Positions 60,052 to 64,000 of a DNA stretch of 64,000 nucleotides are shown here, one piece after another. The position numbers and the translations under genes are program-made. The notes below the pieces were generated by a model, which saw nothing but the letters and a program-made list of their open reading frames with translations, was not told the origin of the DNA and made no database searches. Positions within the stretch are counted from its first letter, which is position 1. Each line of letters starts with the position of its first letter. The stretch comes from Brucella anthropi_A (GTDB lineage: Bacteria; Pseudomonadota; Alphaproteobacteria; Rhizobiales; Rhizobiaceae): NCBI RefSeq assembly GCF_046630315.1, contig NZ_LQBD01000004.1, positions 1-64,000 on the forward strand, in the 5' to 3' direction.

Positions 60052-61749
60052 ATGACTATCAATCTGCAAAAGCCGGATATCACCGAGCTGAAGCCCCGCA
60101 TCACCGTATTCGGTGTCGGCGGCGGCGGCGGCAATGCGGTCAACAACATGATCAATGCCGGTCTGCGCGGCGTGGATTTTGTCGTGGCCAACACCGACGC
60201 TCAGGCTTTGACGATGTCGAAGTCCGAACGCATGATCCAGCTCGGCGCTGCCGTCACTGAGGGTCTTGGTGCTGGTTCCCAGCCAGAGGTTGGCCGTGCG
60301 GCTGCTGAAGAATGCATCGACGAAATCGTCGATCACCTGAACGGCACGCATATGTGCTTCGTGACCGCAGGCATGGGCGGCGGCACCGGCACCGGCGCTG
60401 CGCCGGTCGTGGCGCGCGCTGCCCGCGAACGCGGTATCCTCACCGTCGGCGTCGTGACCAAGCCTTTCCACTTCGAAGGCGCCCGCCGCATGAAGACAGC
60501 CGATCTCGGCATCGAAGAACTGCAGAAGAATGTCGATACGCTTATCGTCATTCCGAACCAGAACCTCTTCCGCATCGCCAATGACAAGACCACCTTCGCC
60601 GATGCTTTCGCAATGGCCGACCAGGTGCTCTATTCGGGTGTTGCCTGCATCACCGATCTGATGGTCAAGGAAGGCCTTATCAATCTCGACTTCGCCGACG
60701 TTCGTTCGGTGATGCGCGAGATGGGCAAGGCCATGATGGGCACGGGCGAAGCGTCCGGCGAAGGCCGCGCAATGGCTGCCGCAGAAGCGGCAATCGCCAA
60801 TCCGCTGCTCGACGAAACCTCGATGCGCGGCGCGAAGGGCCTGCTGATCTCGATCACCGGCGGTCGCGACATGACCCTGTTCGAAGTCGATGAAGCTGCG
60901 ACCCGCATTCGCGAGGAAGTCGATCCGGATGCGAACATCATCCTCGGCGCAACCTTCGACGAAGGCCTCGAAGGCGTCATCCGCGTTTCTGTCGTCGCTA
61001 CCGGTATCGATAAGCAGTTAGGAGACGCGGCGCCTGCGCCGCTGGAATTTCGCCAGCCGGTAAAGCAGACCGCCCAGGTGAAGCCGATGGCTCCGCATGG
61101 CGCACTTCGTCCGCCGGTCGTTGAACAGCCGCGTCAGGTTGACCCGATTGCCCAGGCGATCCAGTCCGCCGAAGCCGAAGTGCCAGCCGCACCGGCTGCG
61201 CCCGCCGCTTCCGCCGAGCCGGAATTCCGCCCGCAGAGCCGCATCTTCCAGGCGCCTGCACCGGAATCCTTCGAACGCGCGCCGGTTGCCCGTGCACCGA
61301 TGCCGCAGGCGCCGGCAGGGCATCAGGCCGCACAGCAGCAGGCCTATCAGCAGCCGCAGATGCATGAACAGCCGGTTCGCGAACCGCGCCCGGCGCCGCG
61401 CATGCCTGCCGTGTCTGATTTCCCGCCGGTTGCCCAGGCCGAAATCAATGCCCGTCGCGCGCCGCAGCAGCCCGTACAGGAAGAGCCGCGCGGCCCGATG
61501 AGCCTTCTCAAGCGCCTGACCCATGGTCTGTCGCGCCGCGATGAAGATCAGCCTGCAGCCCGTCTGGAACCGGCGCAGCATCGTGAACCCGGCATGCGCC
61601 CGGCCGAACGCCGCGCCCCGCAGCAGGATGCGTCGATCTATGCACCGCGCCGCGGCCAGCTTGACGATCAGGGCCGTCCGCAGCCGCGTGCGGCTTCGGA
61701 AGAAGACCAGCTCGAAATCCCGGCTTTCCTGCGCCGTCAGTCGAACTGA
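60052..61749 (+). CDS. ftsZ: Cell division GTPase FtsZ
   Basis: 565 aa. The GTPase domain (about 15-320) has GVGGGGGNAVNNMI, the tubulin signature GGGTGTGA and the T7 loop NLDFADVR. It is followed by a long Pro/Gln/Ala-rich linker (about 325-550), typical of Alphaproteobacteria, and the conserved C-terminal peptide LEIPAFLRRQ that binds FtsA. It forms the division ring. A ribosome site AGGAACAAGGA precedes the ATG, and its own promoter in 59915-60051 is likely. A terminator follows. Confidence 0.98.
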   Translation: MTINLQKPDITELKPRITVFGVGGGGGNAVNNMINAGLRGVDFVVANTDAQALTMSKSERMIQLGAAVTEGLGAGSQPEVGRAAAEECIDEIVDHLNGTHMCFVTAGMGGGTGTGAAPVVARAARERGILTVGVVTKPFHFEGARRMKTADLGIEELQKNVDTLIVIPNQNLFRIANDKTTFADAFAMADQVLYSGVACITDLMVKEGLINLDFADVRSVMREMGKAMMGTGEASGEGRAMAAAEAAIANPLLDETSMRGAKGLLISITGGRDMTLFEVDEAATRIREEVDPDANIILGATFDEGLEGVIRVSVVATGIDKQLGDAAPAPLEFRQPVKQTAQVKPMAPHGALRPPVVEQPRQVDPIAQAIQSAEAEVPAAPAAPAASAEPEFRPQSRIFQAPAPESFERAPVARAPMPQAPAGHQAAQQQAYQQPQMHEQPVREPRPAPRMPAVSDFPPVAQAEINARRAPQQPVQEEPRGPMSLLKRLTHGLSRRDEDQPAARLEPAQHREPGMRPAERRAPQQDASIYAPRRGQLDDQGRPQPRAASEEDQLEIPAFLRRQSN

Positions 61750-61771
61750 GCCATTTCGCACAATGCAGAAG

Positions 61772-61801
61772 AAGGCCGCGGGTAACTCCCGCGGCTTTTT
61801 C
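61772..61801 (+). terminator. Rho-independent terminator after ftsZ
   Basis: GCCGCGGG (61775-61782), a 5-nt loop and CCCGCGGC (61788-61795) are followed by TTTTT. Confidence 0.9.
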
Positions 61802-62041
61802 GTTGCAGTAAACACAATCCGGGCATTCGTAAGAAAGCGTGATTTTGTTCAGGTCGCGCAACTCATTATTTTAGCGGCAATGGGGTTCGGGTTGGGCAGC
61901 ACAAGTTTGTGACCCTTCTGTATTTCCTGTCGCAATTTTAGCCATATCTATCCATATAGACATTGGGAATTGCGAAATGGGCTGTGTTGAAATTCTGTTT
62001 GAGCAGCCTGTGTCCGTTTTATTCAGCAGATTGGAACTGTC

Positions 62042-62980
62042 TTGAGCGCTTATCAAAAGACAATTGGTCGTGCGGTCACGCTTTCGGGTGTCGGCGTTCA
62101 TGGCGGGGCTCCGGCTTCGGCGACGTTCTTTCCCGCCGATGCCGATACGGGAATCACATTTCAACGGTCCGATCTGAAAGGCAAGGCCCCAGAAGTACGC
62201 GCCCATGTTTCGCAGATCGGCGCGGCGGACCTGTGCACCTCGCTTGGCCCGAAAGAATCCAAGATCGATACGGTCGAGCACCTGATGGCGGCAGTCGCCG
62301 CTCTCGGTATCGACAATCTTGTCGTGGAAGTCGATGGACCGGAAGTTCCCATTCTCGACGGTACGTCTGCCCGTTTTATCGAAGCGCTCGACGAGGCAGG
62401 TGTCGTCACGCAGCAAGCAAAGCGGCGCTTCATTCGTATTCTCAAGACCGTGCGCGTCGAGGCCGGCGGCTCATGGGGGGAATTCCGCCCCTTCGCCGGG
62501 ACGCGATTTGAAGTCGAGATCGACTTCGAGTGCCCTTTGATCGGGCGACAGAAATTTGCCGGAGATGTGGACGAGGCGACCTTCCGCAAGGAACTGTCCA
62601 CCGCGCGTACCTTCGGCTTCATGAAGGATGTGGAACGGCTCTGGGCATCGGGCCATGCGCTGGGGTCGTCGCTCGACAATTCGCTCGTCATCGGTGACGA
62701 CAATTCGGTCATCAATCCCGGCGGCCTGCGTTTCAAGGACGAGTTCGTCCGTCACAAGACGCTCGACGCCGTTGGCGATCTTGCGCTGGCGGGCCTTCCG
62801 TTCATCGGTTGCTTCCGTTCTTATCGCAGCGGCCACAGGCTGAATGCGGAAACGGTGAAGGCGCTGCTGTCCGACAAGACGGCGTTCGATATTGTCGAGG
62901 CCTCCGGTGTTCGCCGCAATTCCAGCGCGTCCGATTTCGTGGCCGTCAAACCGAATATCGCCGCGCCCTGGGCGCTCTGA
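62042..62980 (+). CDS. lpxC: UDP-3-O-acyl-N-acetylglucosamine deacetylase
   Basis: 312 aa from a TTG start (SAYQKTIGRAVTLSGVGVHG). The zinc site includes H80 (DTVEHLMAA) and the later His and Asp of FVRHKTLDAVGDLAL. GPEVPILDGTSARFIEA and GRQKFAGDVDEATFRKELS also match. It is the committed step of lipid A synthesis. The next in-frame ATG lies far inside the conserved domain, so the TTG is required; a GGAA lies upstream. Its tail is about 10-15 residues longer than many homologues. Confidence 0.95.
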   Translation: MSAYQKTIGRAVTLSGVGVHGGAPASATFFPADADTGITFQRSDLKGKAPEVRAHVSQIGAADLCTSLGPKESKIDTVEHLMAAVAALGIDNLVVEVDGPEVPILDGTSARFIEALDEAGVVTQQAKRRFIRILKTVRVEAGGSWGEFRPFAGTRFEVEIDFECPLIGRQKFAGDVDEATFRKELSTARTFGFMKDVERLWASGHALGSSLDNSLVIGDDNSVINPGGLRFKDEFVRHKTLDAVGDLALAGLPFIGCFRSYRSGHRLNAETVKALLSDKTAFDIVEASGVRRNSSASDFVAVKPNIAAPWAL

Positions 62981-63345
62981 CATCAGGCAGAAAAAGGTGC
63001 ATATCGGCTCATGGCCTTAATTGAGCCGTGTTCGCCGGTTCACCTCGCAATCGAGTCGGTGCGCCGTTCAGCGGTGGATTGATCGGGGAATATCCACCCA
63101 TGCGGGTGGCCAATACCGGGGACAATTCACACTGGTTCTGCGTTTCGATCAGCCGTCCGGCGGATTTCAGGCCACTAGACGATTGCCGATTTCGCCTGCA
63201 TGTGGTTTATGGACGGCCAAAACGGCGTCAGCTATGTTGGTACATTCGCTGAAGCTGAATGATTTGTATGGATGGAGCAGCCATGCGGTGCTAGAAGCAC
63301 GGCAACTCCAATCAGGAATGACGCTGCCAGAAGGTCGGAGACCGC
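62981..63345. other. Intergenic stretch of 365 bases between lpxC and bamD
   Basis: No supported gene. Short frames on both strands have no family resemblance or ribosome site. The promoter of bamD should lie here; a GGAG precedes its ATG by 7 nt. No hairpin terminator was recognised after lpxC. Confidence 0.4.
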
Positions 63346-64000
63346 ATGACGAGTTTCAAATTCAAGGGTGTGACGAAAACCGCGCTGCTGACCGGCGCCA
63401 TCGCCGTTCTGATCCCGCTCGCCGGTTGTGCCAGCAAGGACGACGACATCGATCTCACCAAATATGTCGAGACGATCGATCCTGCCGACAAACTCTATAA
63501 TGAAGGTCTTGCCAATCTGGATGCGGGCCGCCTCGATGAAGCCGCGAAGAAGTTCGCCGCCATCGATCGTCAGCACCCCTACACGGAATGGGCACGCAAG
63601 GCGCTTGTGATGGCTGCCTTCACCAATTACCGCAAGGGCAATTACGAAGAAGCGATCTCGATGGCAAAGCGTTACAACACGCTTTACCCGACTTCGCCTG
63701 AATCCGCTTATGCCTATTACATTATCGGTCTTTCCTATTTCCGCCAGATCCCGGACGTGACCCGCGATCAGGCTGCAAGCCGCCGCGCAATCGCTGCGAT
63801 GCAGGAAGTGGTCGATCGCTTCCCGGATTCCGAATATACGGATGACGCCAAGGCCAAGATCCGCTTTGCCCGTGACCAGCTGGCCGGCAAGGAAATGCAG
63901 GTCGGCCGCTACTATCTGGAACGCAAGGAATATCTGGCGGCCATCAAGCGCTTCCGCGGCGTGGTCGAGGAATATTCCAACACCCGCCAGGTGGAAGAAG
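63346..64000 (+). CDS. bamD: Outer membrane protein assembly factor BamD, partial (3' end beyond window)
   Basis: 218 codons are visible. A lipoprotein signal with lipobox PLAGC (Cys27 or so) is followed by tetratricopeptide-like helices: DPADKLYNEGLANLDAGRLD, EAAKKFAAIDRQHPYTEWAR, ALVMAAFTNYRKGNYEEAIS, and SAYAYYIIGLSYFRQIPDVT with RDQAASRRAI, the classic BamD signature (formerly ComL/YfiO). It is part of the BAM complex that inserts barrels such as the autotransporters in this window. GGAG lies 7 nt before the ATG. The C-terminus is cut by the window edge. Confidence 0.95.
   Translation, partial: MTSFKFKGVTKTALLTGAIAVLIPLAGCASKDDDIDLTKYVETIDPADKLYNEGLANLDAGRLDEAAKKFAAIDRQHPYTEWARKALVMAAFTNYRKGNYEEAISMAKRYNTLYPTSPESAYAYYIIGLSYFRQIPDVTRDQAASRRAIAAMQEVVDRFPDSEYTDDAKAKIRFARDQLAGKEMQVGRYYLERKEYLAAIKRFRGVVEEYSNTRQVEE

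Overview
The window looks like chromosome I of a Brucella-type alphaproteobacterium (genus Brucella in the broad sense, including former Ochrobactrum). The evidence is the gene content and order (a Rhizobiales-style dcw cluster running into ftsQ-ftsA-ftsZ, lpxC and bamD), an 8-bp tandem repeat whose reverse complement is AGGGCAGT (the octamer known from Brucella VNTR typing), Brucella-style intergenic palindromes, and many Rhizobiales families (IalB, DUF2293, GbcAB, LABN protein). I cannot assign a species.

Region 1-9.9 kb is accessory and envelope-related. It starts inside an IS3-family element that abuts a truncated Mrr-like nuclease fragment. An M28 peptidase-autotransporter fusion, an IalB-like secreted protein and CsbD follow. 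Two choloylglycine-hydrolase-family amidases flank a secreted protein with a possible Cys-His-Asp triad, a DUF4239-like membrane protein and an outer-membrane barrel. An XRE regulator and a small hypothetical protein close the region.

Region 10-32.3 kb is mixed metabolism and transport: a TerC/DUF475 membrane protein with a structured leader, DUF2165, pncA, a PhnA-domain protein, a Rieske demethylase pair (gbcA/gbcB type), a D-lyxose isomerase followed by ugd, a GT2-LABN pair, a monoacylglycerol-lipase-like hydrolase, ettA, tam, a 1002-aa autotransporter, an MHS-type transporter, a stand-alone HsdR-N-type nuclease of foreign appearance, DUF2293, and a SahR-like ArsR-methyltransferase regulator in front of metF.

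Region 32.3-42.7 kb is rich in peptidoglycan-acting enzymes: an MltB-type transglycosylase, a GH25 lysozyme lipoprotein, an AmpD-type amidase and an SLT transglycosylase. Also here are an AEC transporter, a 28-aa membrane ORF, two small lipoproteins, a TerB-DnaJ protein, rnpB (RNase P RNA), an SDR oxidoreductase and mntH with a Mur-type operator.

Region 43.1-61.8 kb is the dcw cluster on the + strand: rsmH-ftsL-ftsI-murE-murF-mraY-murD-ftsW-murG-murC-murB, a terminator, then ddl-ftsQ-ftsA and ftsZ. Genes are tightly packed, with several 1-13 nt overlaps. Together they make the lipid II precursor and the division machine. lpxC (lipid A synthesis) and the start of bamD follow. No mraZ is seen ahead of rsmH; that interval holds the octamer VNTR and a palindrome.
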